A stretch of 64,000 nucleotides of DNA from Chrysoperla carnea (GCF_905475395.1 NC_058339.1:14764001-14828000); one strand, 5' to 3'. Counted from the stretch's first letter, positions 1-9,772 are shown. Numbers and translations are program-made. The notes: generated from the letters alone by a model not told the origin.

Positions 1-984
1 ATACATAATTAAAATGCTCTTACTAGTCTGTAACATTTATTTTATTTGAATAGTAAGTATATTTTATACAAAATTTACTTTGATATGTTATAGGTACATG
101 GTATTTTTGTACAGGTTGTGATAAAAACTATTGGCTATTATAATATTAACTAACTCTTTGTGTAAGAGTGGAAATATTATTCAAAAATGATTCAATTTTA
201 ACATTGGTTTGTGTCGAAGCCTTCAGTTTTCGAAAAATTGTTGATAAAACAATTATTAAATAATCGGAAGAAATTGAATAAACTCGATAATCATCGACTG
301 AAAGTTAATAACCCCGATTTTATCAGTGATTTTGTTCGAGGATCAAAGCATGTAAAACAGCTCACTGTTTTACATGCTTTGACCCTCGAAATCGCGAATT
401 CGCGATGTAAACAACCAAAAACATCTGAATCTTATCTCGTGATCTAAACATTATTCTATGAATAATCCAAATCTGTCGACAAGTGCTTTCATGGTGAAAA
501 TTTCTTAAAATTGAACTCAAAACTTATTGTTTATATGCTTACACCATTCTGTATATTACAACATATTCGTAGTTACTAGTCAGTCAACATAACTAGAATG
601 ACCTCGTTCATTTAAAGTACTATAAAAGAAAAAACCCTACAGTTATATAAAATAAACTCAGAAAAGCTCCATCATATATTATTTTATACAATATAACGCT
701 AACGCTGTATCATAGAAATATTCCTTCATATTTAAGTTTAGTTGTGTAAATATTGAAATGAACCAACCTCTTGGAATAAAATAAAAGTTTAATGCTCTAT
801 CTAACGAAATAAAACGAATAAAAAGAATTATAAATCAACATAATAAATGTAAAAAAACAGCGACTTCGAATATTTGATATCGTCTACGAATACAAATTAT
901 TCATTATGCTTAGTTAACTGCTAGTGGCGAGGAAAAATGAGACCAAGAGTCATCTTGGCTTGGCACCCATAGGCCTTGCTTGTA
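1..984. other. AT-rich non-coding DNA
   Basis: I see no gene with recognisable protein similarity here. A 78-codon open frame at 211-447 lacks an ATG start and runs across a hairpin, so it is not called. The only structured element is the hairpin and palindrome at 335-406. Confidence 0.5.
335..406. repeat. 26-bp hairpin followed by a 16-bp palindrome
   Basis: Positions 335-360 and 365-390 are inverted complements with one mismatch and a 4-base loop (CTCA). They are followed directly by the perfect palindrome ATCGCGAATTCGCGAT at 391-406. Such a structure could be a relic of a foldback transposon or a source of hairpin RNA. No transposon ends were identified around it. Confidence 0.8.
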
Positions 985-987
985 AAG

Positions 988-1131
988 TTAGGTTAGGTTA
1001 GGTTAGAGTGGCTACCCTGGGGTGGGACACACTTAGACCAACGGGTCCGTTGTGGTACCGAAAAAGCGTTGGCCCACTACTCCATGAACCATTTGGAGCT
1101 GTTTAAGAACAGCAGGAGAGCTGTGACTTCG
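988..1131 (-). mobile_element. LINE 3'-end fragment with TTAGG-type tail
   Basis: The fragment starts on the plus strand with TTAGGTTAGGTTAGGTTAG and continues into the same sequence seen at 31462-31760, where it encodes the C-terminus of a non-LTR retrotransposon ORF2. Read on the minus strand, the element therefore ends in CCTAA repeats. It is 5'-truncated, as is usual for LINE insertions. Confidence 0.65.
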
Positions 1132-1390
1132 ACGGACTTTATGCTTGTAAAGTTAATAATTTGTGTATTGAGAAAATGAATCAGAATCTTCAAGCTCGTC
1201 ATTTATGAATGATCATATTTAGAAAATGCCAATCAAATAATCAGTCACGATGATTGTCAATCTTGATTGATTGTGTGGTAGTGATTATACTGTTGTAACA
1301 ATCGAGTCATTCTAGAAAGATTCTGTTCTGCCGGCGCCCGTAACATTCGTAACATTAAAGCCCAATACTACGATAGAACTGCTTTAATTA

Positions 1391-1552
1391 GAAATGAAAA
1401 TAAACAATTGACTAAGTTAACGGCTAAACCAACGGTAAGGAACTTATTTTATGAACACCTTTGTCAAAATTTTATATGTAGCATAAATATTTCTAAGCGT
1501 TGCAAACTTGGCACTAAATTTATAAATACATACATACATGGATATAAAAATA
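1391..1552 (-). mobile_element. internally deleted HINE/DINE-1-like copy (A)
   Basis: Both ends of the CTGT-repeat family are present in inverse orientation: the AACAATTGACT block near 1404 and the AAGCGTTGCAAACTT block near 1495, ending in ACATGGATATAAAA. The middle, with the CTGT microsatellite, is missing. Confidence 0.6.
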
Positions 1553-2210
1553 AATCAGAGGCTCTTTTTTCAAATCCTATCAATTATTATATGATTTATT
1601 TAAACAATTTATATGATAGCAATAAATATTTTGTAATCCAACACCCATAAGTTTTATAAATATGCATATTATTTTATTTAGTAGGTATCAATTAATTATA
1701 TAGAATAAAATTTAATATCTTGTGGTCAATTACATTTTAATACATTAATAATAAATTATATTTTAATTTTTTATTGATTTCTTACTGCATTATGACTTAA
1801 GTCACGTGTGTTTAATAAAAATACAATGTATAAAATAAAAATAATAAATTAATATGTATCATAAAATAAAATATTAATAATACATTGATAAAAATATAGG
1901 ACGCTTTTTTTAAATATTGTTAATGAGTTCAAAAATTTACAAAATGATTTAGTTCATTCTAAAAATATACTGAAAATATAATTATCTACCAAAATTCATT
2001 ATGAAATAATATTGTTAGTTTCGGATTTAGGCACTAGGCCATTGTTGGCCCACACTATGGAGGTATTATACAAAGGAGACGCTGTTAAATAAAACGGTAT
2101 CTACTGCTTGACAAATGTGTAGTACCAATATGGCGGTTTAGACATGGCCGGATAAAATATAATTCGTGAAGCACAATGAACTTATCATAATTTTTTCAAT
2201 GAAATATTAC
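1553..2210. other. AT-rich intergenic DNA
   Basis: I see no coding region, RNA gene or clear repeat here. Confidence 0.4.
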
Positions 2211-2615
2211 ACTGAAAAAACAAATTCTTAATACCAATCGATATGAGGTTGTCTCAATCTAATCGCGAGATCAAATATACCGTACGAAGTTGAGTAGTGA
2301 AGTTGACCCAATCGTATGAGTTGTTTGTATGAAAGTAATGTCCTGTCTAACAAATTTAAAATATTGTTGTTTTGAAATGCAACATAATTTTAAACAATAT
2401 TTTTTTTTTGATTGGTTCTACTACTTATAAATATTATAACAAAATACTTATGTGATTGTCACAACTACAGGAGTAGGTAAAAAAATTAAAAGTTTATACG
2501 TGCTAATAAGATTATTTAACAACAATTAGATATCTTCGAGTCGGATTTGAACCAGTTACATATTGATTACTATTGATTTTAGTGTCCTAAGTCTACAGTG
2601 CGCTACCGATGCTTG
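2211..2615 (-). mobile_element. tRNA-derived SINE, copy 1
   Basis: Read on the minus strand, the head contains an A-box-like TAGCGCACTG (2596-2605) and a perfect RNA polymerase III B box GGTTCAAATCC (2543-2553), about 42 bases apart as in a tRNA-derived promoter. The body down to about 2211 recurs at 11592-11945 in the same orientation. The region does not fold as a functional tRNA gene that I can support, so a SINE is the better call. The LTR retrotransposon begins about 30 bases beyond its head. Confidence 0.6.
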
Positions 2616-2643
2616 TTATACATATACCAAAAAATGGTATATA

Positions 2644-2915
2644 TGTAAGTTATTAATTTATTGAATAAATAACGAGATTGTATTTAATCCTGAAAGGAAT
2701 ATATTGACAAAATTATATAAAGGAATTACACTAAATTTACAAACAAAAACATACCTGAAAGGAATAAATTAAATTACAACGTTATTTAATAGAATGTCCA
2801 CTAATAAACGTTTATGATTCTAACACAATATAAATTATAAAAATCTTTAGTTCAGGTATGTCAATTGAAACAAAAGTAAACAATTATATCACTATGGAAG
2901 TGATAATAATTTACA
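2644..2915 (-). repeat. 3' LTR of the gypsy-type element
   Basis: It is 272 bp long with termini TGTAA...TTACA. It contains a 10-bp inverted pair (CATACCTGAA near 2750 and TTCAGGTATG near 2851) and, in element orientation, an AATAAA close to the end. The pol stop codon is TAA at 2911-2913, so the coding region overlaps the LTR by five bases. Confidence 0.95.
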
Positions 2916-4338
2916 CCTTCCCCCCCGAAGTCATTTTTTGCGAAGTAAAAGGTGACAGCTTACTGCTATGAAAATAATTTGATTCACTTCTTTTCTTGCC
3001 ACAATCAACTTCATAAAACGAAGATGAAATCCGGCTTAATATTTTAAAAGGCCCAAGGCGAACTTTGTCCATTTTATTGCGATTTAATTTGTTCCCATTC
3101 TCTACGTACACAAGATCTCCAATTTCAAATTGAAAAGTTGTTCGATTTTTGTCAACTCTTTTTTTATTTTCCATAAAACTTCTGGATGAATTAATGAAAG
3201 CTTGCTGGCGGTCTTCAGCTAAATCACTAGGTGGTTCATATATTGGCGAAATGTTTGATTTCTTGCCTAGGAGCAGATATTGTGGCTCATAGTTAGTAGA
3301 GCTATGAATCGTTGAGTTATAATTTTCAACACATTCAGCAGCAATCGTAGGCCATGCTCGTTTATCTCCATCAATAATTTTACACCTAATTCTATTAACT
3401 AGAGTTTGATTTAAACGTTCGTTGAGACCATTTGAACTTGCACAATCTATGCTTGTAAAAACAAGTTGGATACCTCTTCTATTTAGGTAATTTTTGAGTT
3501 CTACGGAATTTAGTCCAGTATATTGATCGGCAAGAATCAACTTTATTTTATTATTTTTAGCGATCGGATGTATAAGATTTATAAAATCTTTTGCGCATTG
3601 GCTTTTTGTAGTAGAAATCCAAGCATACCTGCTAAAATGATCCACTAGTATGTGCATAAATTTCTTTATAGACTTATTTCCGGCAAAACCACCCACTGTA
3701 TCTATGGACAATATTTCATAGGGTTCTGTTGCAGGTCCAATTCTTGACAATTTTCCAATCAATCTTCCTCGGCGAGTTTTACTTTGCCTACATGTCACAC
3801 AGCCTTTACAAAAGTCAATGATAAGTTTATCTAAATTTTTGAAATAGTAGTGTTGTCGTATTTTGTTTCTCATTTGTGCAACACCAATGTGACCATAGTG
3901 ATTGTGCAACTTGTTAATTATTTCAAGGCCTAACTTTTCCGATACAAAAATCCGCTTTCTTCCTTTTAACATCTTAAATATAATATCGTGTCTACGCTCA
4001 GTTCCCTTTGCAGTTGTAAGTTCTCTTTGATTTTCATATTGATCCCTCTTTATTTCAGACAATTCTATTAAATTGACCACTTGAATGACATCTTCATTTT
4101 CGAAATATTCTAAAACTGGTTGCCGTGATAGTAAATCAGCGATAATATTTTCTTTTCCTTTTTTATATATTATCTGGAAATTAAATTGTGACAAGTAGTG
4201 GACCAGATCGCCAAGAATCTCATCAGTTCGTGACTTTGTTCTTAAATTTTCCAATGGTTTATGGTCACTACAAACGAAAAACTTTCGTCCAATAAGATAG
4301 TATTTCCAGTATTTAATGGCTTCTTTATCGCCTTGCAT
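2911..4338 (-). pseudogene. pol 3' part: RNase H end and integrase
   Basis: This 475-residue frame continues pol after the frame break. It starts inside RNase H (VCSDHKPL near residue 25, IIADLLSR near 68). An HHCC zinc domain follows (histidines around 145-150, CKGCVTC with cysteines 180 and 183). The catalytic core has D213 (SIDTVGG), D271 (ILADQYTG) and E307 (NGLNERLNQ), giving the D,D-35-E spacing. A basic C-terminal region (YVENGNKLNR, GPFKILSR) resembles the usual gypsy integrase C-terminal domain. The frame opens at an internal ATG that is unlikely to be a real start; it is called a pseudogene part only because it is separated from RT by one frame change. All catalytic residues are intact. 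Confidence 0.9.
2916..2926 (-). promoter_or_regulatory. polypurine tract for plus-strand priming
   Basis: On the minus strand GGGGGGGAAGG abuts the 3' LTR directly. This is the position and composition expected of the RNase H-resistant plus-strand primer. It lies inside the last codons of pol. Confidence 0.85.
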
Positions 4339-5630
4339 TCTAAATGAATCGTTTCCATTTTCTTTTCTCTTTCTGACAGTTTTCTAGAAAAATAAGCTAC
4401 AGGGTGTAATAGACCATCTGACTGTGGTTGCCTCAAAGTCGCTCCAAGTCCTTTTTGACTAGCGTCTGTGTCAATGTAAACATCTTTTTCGACATCATAA
4501 ATTGATAAAATTGGACGGGAACACAGATATTCTTTGATCATGGAGAAGCTGCGTTCACATTCTTCCGTCCAAATAAATTCAGTATTTTTTTTCAGCAATC
4601 TGTGAAGGGGCTCAAATTTTTGAGCACTATGATCGATATATTTTATAAAGTAATTTATTGTTCCTAGAACACTTCGAACCCCAGATTTATCTGTAGGTCT
4701 TTTCAAATTTTTTATTGCCTTTAAATTTTCTTGTGCTGGTGATATTTTATTTTCTTCAATGTAATGGCCAAGATACTTAACCGATTGGGCTGCAAATTTA
4801 CACTTTTCGAGCTTTAATTTAAATCCTTCTTCTCCTATTACTTCAAGAAATCTTGAGATATGTTGCATGTGATCTTTCCAATTGCGTGAGAAAATAAGAC
4901 AGTCATCCATGTAGTTGACGCAAAACTCATCTAGGTTATTTCGTCTTATAATATTTGAAAGTATGCGTTGAAAGATTGCAGGAGCATTTTTCAATCCAAA
5001 AGGTAATACTTTGAACATAAATTTCCCGTACTTTGTAACGAAAGAAGTTTTCTCACGGTCCTTTTCTTTTAACCTAATACACCAAAAAGCGGAGTTTATA
5101 TCAACAACAGTAAAGTATTTACATTTCGAAACTTTTTCCGTTATATCATTTATTGTTGGAAATGGGTAGCACTCTGGGATAGTTATTTTATTTAAGTTTC
5201 TAAAATCGATGCAAAGCCTTGATTTTCTTCCATCTTCTTTTTTATATGCGAGTGTTACCGGTGATGCGAACGGTGAATCAGATTCCTCTATTAGATCGGA
5301 TGCTAGTAACTTCTGTACTTGATCTTTGATTTCACGTTCATCTGGTATAGAACATTTATAAGGGCGGGCCGTAACATATTCATCTCTCATTAACTTTATT
5401 TCGGCCTCTCTAGACTTTACTTTACCGACATCAAATTTATTTTTGGCAAAAATTTTCTTGTGATTTTCAATAATATTTAAAAGTTCTACTTTTTTTTCAT
5501 ATCCATCTATGTGATCTAATTTAGGTTTGAACTGATTTTCATTAGTTTCTTCTTGATGGTAAATTCTAATATTTTCAGTGTTTTTCTCTTCTTTTTCATT
5601 TTCATTGATTTTACCTTCTTTATTAAAATT

Positions 5631-5766
5631 TTTAACATCTTTATTATCTTCTTTCTTTACATCTCTATTATCTTCTCTCTTTACATCTCTATTATCTTCT
5701 TTATTGACATCTTTATTATCTTCTTTCTTTACATCTATATTATCTTCTTTCTTTACATTTTCTTTA
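5631..5766 (-). repeat. 24-bp coding tandem repeat in pol
   Basis: About five to six units of 24 bp encode the 8-residue motif DVKKEDNK and variants, located between protease and RT. The segment is highly charged and likely disordered. Copy number could vary between copies of the element. Confidence 0.85.
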
Positions 5767-6214
5767 TCTTCTTTATTTTCATTTGTAATTATTTTGTTAG
5801 AAATTTCACAAGATTTCTTCTGATTTTGATTACTTCTTATTTGGAGCATCTCATCATTTTTAGGTTTTTGGTATATGTTTAAATTCTCGTCTTGAATTAG
5901 TTTAAATTTTTTAATAGCATCTAAACCTAGTAACAGGTCATAAGAAAATTCTGAATTTTTAACTACAAAAGTATTCAAATTGTTTGTAATATTTCCAATT
6001 TTAAGCTTTATGTTTGCCCGGGCCGAACTAAAATTGAAACCATTAATTGTCTTGAATGCAGTGTTATGCTTTAACAAACTTGTTTTTAATACATCTACAA
6101 CTCTTTGATTAATTAGACTCACGTTAGATCCTGAGTCATACACTGCTTTTATTTTCATTTTATCATCAATAATTACGTTTACATGAATTAATGGAATCAA
6201 ATTATCCGGGCTCT

Positions 6215-7366
6215 CTAGTTTAAAGAATTTCGGTCAATTTCCATTTTCATCATTTCAGCCTCATTTTCTGAATCAGATTTCGTTTCAATTAAATTAGATT
6301 CTTTTTTCTGAGCGTACAGTATTTTATTTCGGCATTCGTTAGAGGGATGAAATCGATTTTTCCAACCAAGAGCTTCACACATGTAGCATGGTTTTTTCAA
6401 GGGTATATCAATTTGTTTCTTTTTAGTCGATTCTCCTAATTTTGTTTTTTCATGCCGATTATCATATGGTTTATTTTCTTTCGAACGTTTATTATATTGA
6501 CCATCTAGCTTTCGGAGTTCATTGTATAATTTTTTTATAGTGTTAATGTCTTCGCGATCTAGCTCATCTTGAACTTGAGATGGTAAACCCATTACAATCA
6601 AGTTTATTCTGGAACTCATAGTACTATCACTTTCTACTTCTAAACATAAATTTTCTTTTGTTAAAGCGTAATCGATCAATGAGCCGCCTAAGTATTTATA
6701 GGTATATGCTTTTCTGACAGCTATCCAACCTTTGTCAATAAAAATGGAAAAAAATGAATTTCGCCATTCAGACCAATTAGTTAGACCAAATTTTTTCAAA
6801 TTTCCTTCATACCAGTGTTTGGCCGATCCAGCGACAAAAAATCGTAAAGCTTCAATCATCTGGGTACCACTTTTTATTTTATTTCGGTCACATTCACTTT
6901 CAAATTTAGAAAACCACTCAGAAGGGTTTTGTGTTTTGTCATATTTATCAAGAACAAACTTCTTTTCTATATTTTGCAATTTTATCTCATCTTTGTCATT
7001 TAATTTTAATTCTAATTCCTTGATTCTTTTAATTAAAAAATTTTCTTCTTGGAGTTTTTCACTCACATCAAAAAAAACTACAGATTCCTGTAACGGATAG
7101 TTTTTGTAGCTAAGGTTTCCATCTTCATCAAAATATTCTTTTTTCAAATCCTCATCTAATTTAATGCCAATTTTTCGGAAACCATTAATCGGTTTAATAG
7201 CAGCAATTGCACTTTTAATGGTGGTTTTTGATGATAATACCTTATGTTCATATAAATTTTTATGTTCATCTGGTAAGCTAAACCATAACCGCTTATCTTC
7301 GGATAGTCCAGCTAATTCAAAATATTCATCGCTTCTTTTTATTAAGTGGACAAACAATTTTTCCAT
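6215..7366 (-). CDS. gag: gag polyprotein of the gypsy-type element
   Basis: This 383-residue protein starts at an ATG only 22 bases from the 5' LTR. The middle (about residues 145-290) carries the retrotransposon gag/capsid-like region (ALRFFVAGSAKHWYEG, then the LIVMGLPSQVQDELD helix region). Near the C-terminus is a nucleocapsid-type zinc knuckle with C327, C330, H340 and C345, a CX2CX9HX4C spacing instead of the common CX2CX4HX4C. The TAG stop directly follows a TTTAAAC slippery site, so most ribosomes should make Gag and a minority the Gag-Pol fusion. Its role would be to package the element RNA into virus-like particles. The frame is intact. Confidence 0.9.
   Translation of the reverse strand: MEKLFVHLIKRSDEYFELAGLSEDKRLWFSLPDEHKNLYEHKVLSSKTTIKSAIAAIKPINGFRKIGIKLDEDLKKEYFDEDGNLSYKNYPLQESVVFFDVSEKLQEENFLIKRIKELELKLNDKDEIKLQNIEKKFVLDKYDKTQNPSEWFSKFESECDRNKIKSGTQMIEALRFFVAGSAKHWYEGNLKKFGLTNWSEWRNSFFSIFIDKGWIAVRKAYTYKYLGGSLIDYALTKENLCLEVESDSTMSSRINLIVMGLPSQVQDELDREDINTIKKLYNELRKLDGQYNKRSKENKPYDNRHEKTKLGESTKKKQIDIPLKKPCYMCEALGWKNRFHPSNECRNKILYAQKKESNLIETKSDSENEAEMMKMEIDRNSLN
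6218..6224 (-). promoter_or_regulatory. -1 ribosomal frameshift site TTTAAAC
   Basis: Gag reads TCT TTA AAC TAG, so T TTA AAC fits the X XXY YYZ rule in the gag frame. The pol frame is -1 relative to gag and is open across this site, from 6233 onward. The stop codon follows at once, which is the arrangement of known retroelement frameshift sites. I did not identify a clear downstream pseudoknot. Confidence 0.85.
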
Positions 7367-7375
7367 CTTAAATGA

Positions 7376-7388
7376 TTGTAATTTAATT
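7376..7388 (-). promoter_or_regulatory. putative self-complementary primer-binding site
   Basis: The 13 bases adjacent to the 5' LTR (element orientation AATTAAATTACAA) lack the TGG that normally pairs with a tRNA CCA end. Their exact inverse complement occurs inside the LTR at 7512-7524 (and 2767-2779), at LTR positions 137-149. Including the last LTR base, 14 bases match. The complement in the element's own leader suggests Tf1-like self-priming. The sequence is AT-rich, so chance cannot be ruled out. Confidence 0.5.
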
Positions 7389-7660
7389 TGTAAGTTATTA
7401 ATTTATTGAATAAATAACGAGATTGTATTTAATCCTGAAAGGAATATATTGACAAAATTATATAAAGGAATTACACTAAATTTACAAACAAAAACATACC
7501 TGAAAGGAATAAATTAAATTACAACGTTATTTAATAGAATGTCCACTAATAAACGTTTATGATTCTAACACAACATAAATTATAAAAATCTTTAGTTCAG
7601 GTATGTCAATTGAAACAAAAGTAAACAATTATATCACTATGGAAGTGATAATAATTTACA
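7389..7660 (-). repeat. 5' LTR of the gypsy-type element
   Basis: It is identical to the 3' LTR except C at 7574. As the 5' LTR it should carry the promoter. A TATA-like stretch (TTTTTATAATTTATA) lies at LTR positions 73-87 in element orientation. A 13-base block at 7512-7524 is the inverse complement of the sequence just downstream of this LTR. Confidence 0.95.
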
Positions 7661-8963
7661 TATATTATATAAAAATGATCAATACTTTATTTCAAACTTT
7701 CTGTAAGTTAGTAACAACTATCTTCATGTAGTTGGCTCAATCACAAATGGACTAGGCATAATAGAAATGCGATCATCATAACCAAATCCTTTATTTAACG
7801 CATATGCAAAGATATTTTCTTTTAATTCATCGATTCGCATTATTTACACGATTATATATTCCAACTACAAGTACAATTTTATTTTCCATCAATAAAATGC
7901 ATGACTTTAAACTAAAATCAATCTCTTTCATAGAAGTAATGATTTTGTTAATTTAACTTCAGTGATTTTGTATCAATGAATTCATATTTTAAATTCAATC
8001 CAATTCTATTGTAAATACAAATATTTAGATGTACTTGTTCCAATCTTTAGGCAATTGTTTGAAAGTATTTTTACTTTATTTCAATATGAAACGGCCAACT
8101 TCGGGATGAGTTTGTCATTATTTTATCAGTACAAGTATTACAATGTCGTTCTTTGCCCGACTTTGCCCGCTACTTAACGGGAGTGTAAAGGAGGCTATAA
8201 TCATAGTAATTTATTTAATATAATCAACAACAATCATAATTCTAGATAAATTCAGCTATAAAGAAAATTAAATTATTGTACGAATTCCGTTAAACAAAAC
8301 AATAAGAACATTTAACCCCACTTTTTAAAAGGTCCAAATCAATTAAAATTAATTGATTTAAAAATTTATTAAACTCAGCAGTAAATAACGCAACTACATA
8401 TATATTCAATAAAGCATAAAGCAAAATGAAAAATGAAATATGATTGTAATAGAATTATTTTCTATCACGTGTAAAAACATTCCCATGTTACAACCGACTC
8501 TATTGATCGTCATGATGACTATAATAATATGACGTCAACACCCGGCTTACACATGCGCCCCAATAATATGGGGCTGTTATTATACAATAATAATATTTTT
8601 TTTAAAAATATCGTGTATCGTCTATACAACAATATTATGAAAACCTACCTACATGCAAACACACACTCTTGTCCACCACTCTAGTATTATTCAATTATAG
8701 TAAATGTGGAAAATTTTTCTTTTTCCAGACAATAGTAATTATTTTGTGGTGTTGCTATTATTAATTTTTCATATTCCACTGTGATTGTTATTTAGTACAT
8801 TATATCGGGTGTACCTTTAACGTGTCACACATATTTAGAGTCAGCTGTCAAAACAACTTATCCACGCAGGCAAAATAACTACAATCCTTCATTAACTAGG
8901 ATCACCAAAAAAAACTGTGACCTAGTGGGAAAAGCCCCCGGAGCTATATGAATTTCTATTTCA
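7661..8963. other. AT-rich intergenic DNA
   Basis: I see no gene or recognisable repeat apart from the TATA target duplication at 7661-7664. Confidence 0.4.
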
Positions 8964-9340
8964 TTATATCATGTATATATGAAATATATCAACGTATACT
9001 CAGTTTAGGCACAAATTTGTAACGCTTAAAAATATTGATGCAGCGAACAAATTTTTGGTATAGGTGTTCATAAAATCACCCAAAAAGTCTATTTCCGGAT
9101 GCCTGTCTGTCCGCCTGGAAACACGATAACACGAAACAAAAAGAGATATATCAACCTGAAAATTTTTCAATAAAAATTTTTATATCGCATGCTCAAGACG
9201 TAAAAAGTGAGGTTGAGATCGTGAATGAGCAACATTAATGAAGATCTTTATCTCATCAGAACCCATCTTGTAAACCGTTAGAAAGAGAACAAAAGTTTAT
9301 ATGTAAAAAATGTTCCTTATAAAAAAATACAACAACTTGC
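8964..9340 (+). mobile_element. HINE/DINE-1-like copy (B), 3'-truncated
   Basis: It starts with the family head (TATATCATGTATATATGAAA) and contains GTAACGCTTAAAAATATTG and a decayed CTGTCTGTC block near 9103. The conserved core runs to ATGTTCCTTATAAAAAAATA near 9330, after which similarity ends. Confidence 0.75.
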
Positions 9341-9613
9341 ATTTTGGGAACAAACTAAACGCAGAAAAAAGAGTGCACTTTGTTGTAGTGAATAGAGGTG
9401 CCACTTGATTGATATTGCATTCAAAAACTAGTTCAAATAAATTGCAAAGGACCAAATACCTCATATACAGAAATCGCATGTTTTTTCAAAGTTATGCAAT
9501 GTTTACAAACTGACATAAAAGATATCGCAGCCCCAATAAAAATTATAATCAAAAAATCTTCTAAATTCCAAAATTACCCCTAAATTTAGGGGGAAAATCC
9601 CCTAAGTTGACAT

Positions 9614-9772
9614 CATCTTACAGTGACTTCTTATCGATTAGAATAAGTAACGAAGTTCTTCTTCACTCATGATTAGTGTAAGATCATCTTTGAACAATCC
9701 TTGCTACATGAGCAAACAGTGTCAGAAGGACTTCGTTACTTATTCTAATCGATAAGAAGTCACTGTAAGATG
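9614..9772. repeat. foldback with perfect 43-bp arms
   Basis: Positions 9614-9656 and 9730-9772 are perfect inverted complements, separated by a 73-base loop. No flanking duplication was established. It is probably a tiny MITE or a recently formed hairpin locus. Confidence 0.9.

Larger units (their letters stand above)
4242..6233 (-). pseudogene. pol 5' part: protease, reverse transcriptase, RNase H start
   Basis: The frame is open from 6233 and would be entered from gag by -1 slippage. Numbering from the TTG codon at 6200, the aspartic protease motif is DSG at 22-24. A lysine/aspartate-rich run of 8-residue repeats (about 147-190) separates protease from RT. RT shows LPFGLKNAP near 399, catalytic D367 (VVDINSAF) and the YMDD box at 430-433. 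RNase H begins with YIDTDAS (576-581) and HLECKAI (619-625). After this the frame is lost: RNase H similarity resumes in the frame that opens at 4338, consistent with a single missing base near 4320. No ATG is needed upstream because the protein is expected as a Gag-Pol fusion. Confidence 0.92.
2644..7660 (-). mobile_element. Ty3/gypsy-type LTR retrotransposon, near-complete, 5017 bp
   Basis: The element has two 272-bp LTRs that differ at one base (2829 T, 7574 C), TG...CA ends and a 4-bp target duplication TATA (2640-2643 and 7661-7664). In its own orientation the order is 5' LTR, gag, protease, reverse transcriptase, RNase H, integrase, purine tract, 3' LTR. The integrase after RNase H places it with Ty3/gypsy elements rather than Ty1/copia. 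Pol ends at the 3' LTR, leaving no room for an envelope gene. The single LTR difference implies a recent insertion. One frame break in RNase H would prevent full Pol synthesis unless it is an assembly error. Confidence 0.96.

Noticed and set aside
2525-2615. Possible functional tRNA gene
   Set aside because: A and B boxes are present but paired acceptor and anticodon stems were not evident, and the sequence continues into a dispersed repeat.
5553-5882. Two plus-strand open frames rich in Ile, Phe and Ser
   Set aside because: They are antisense to the pol tandem repeat and exist only because that repeat is in frame on both strands.
2644-7660. Possible endogenous retrovirus with envelope
   Set aside because: Pol ends inside the 3' LTR, so there is no envelope reading frame and the element is a plain LTR retrotransposon.
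9103-9120. CTGT runs as simple microsatellites
   Set aside because: They recur at the same place within the HINE-like family, so they are part of that element rather than independent simple repeats.
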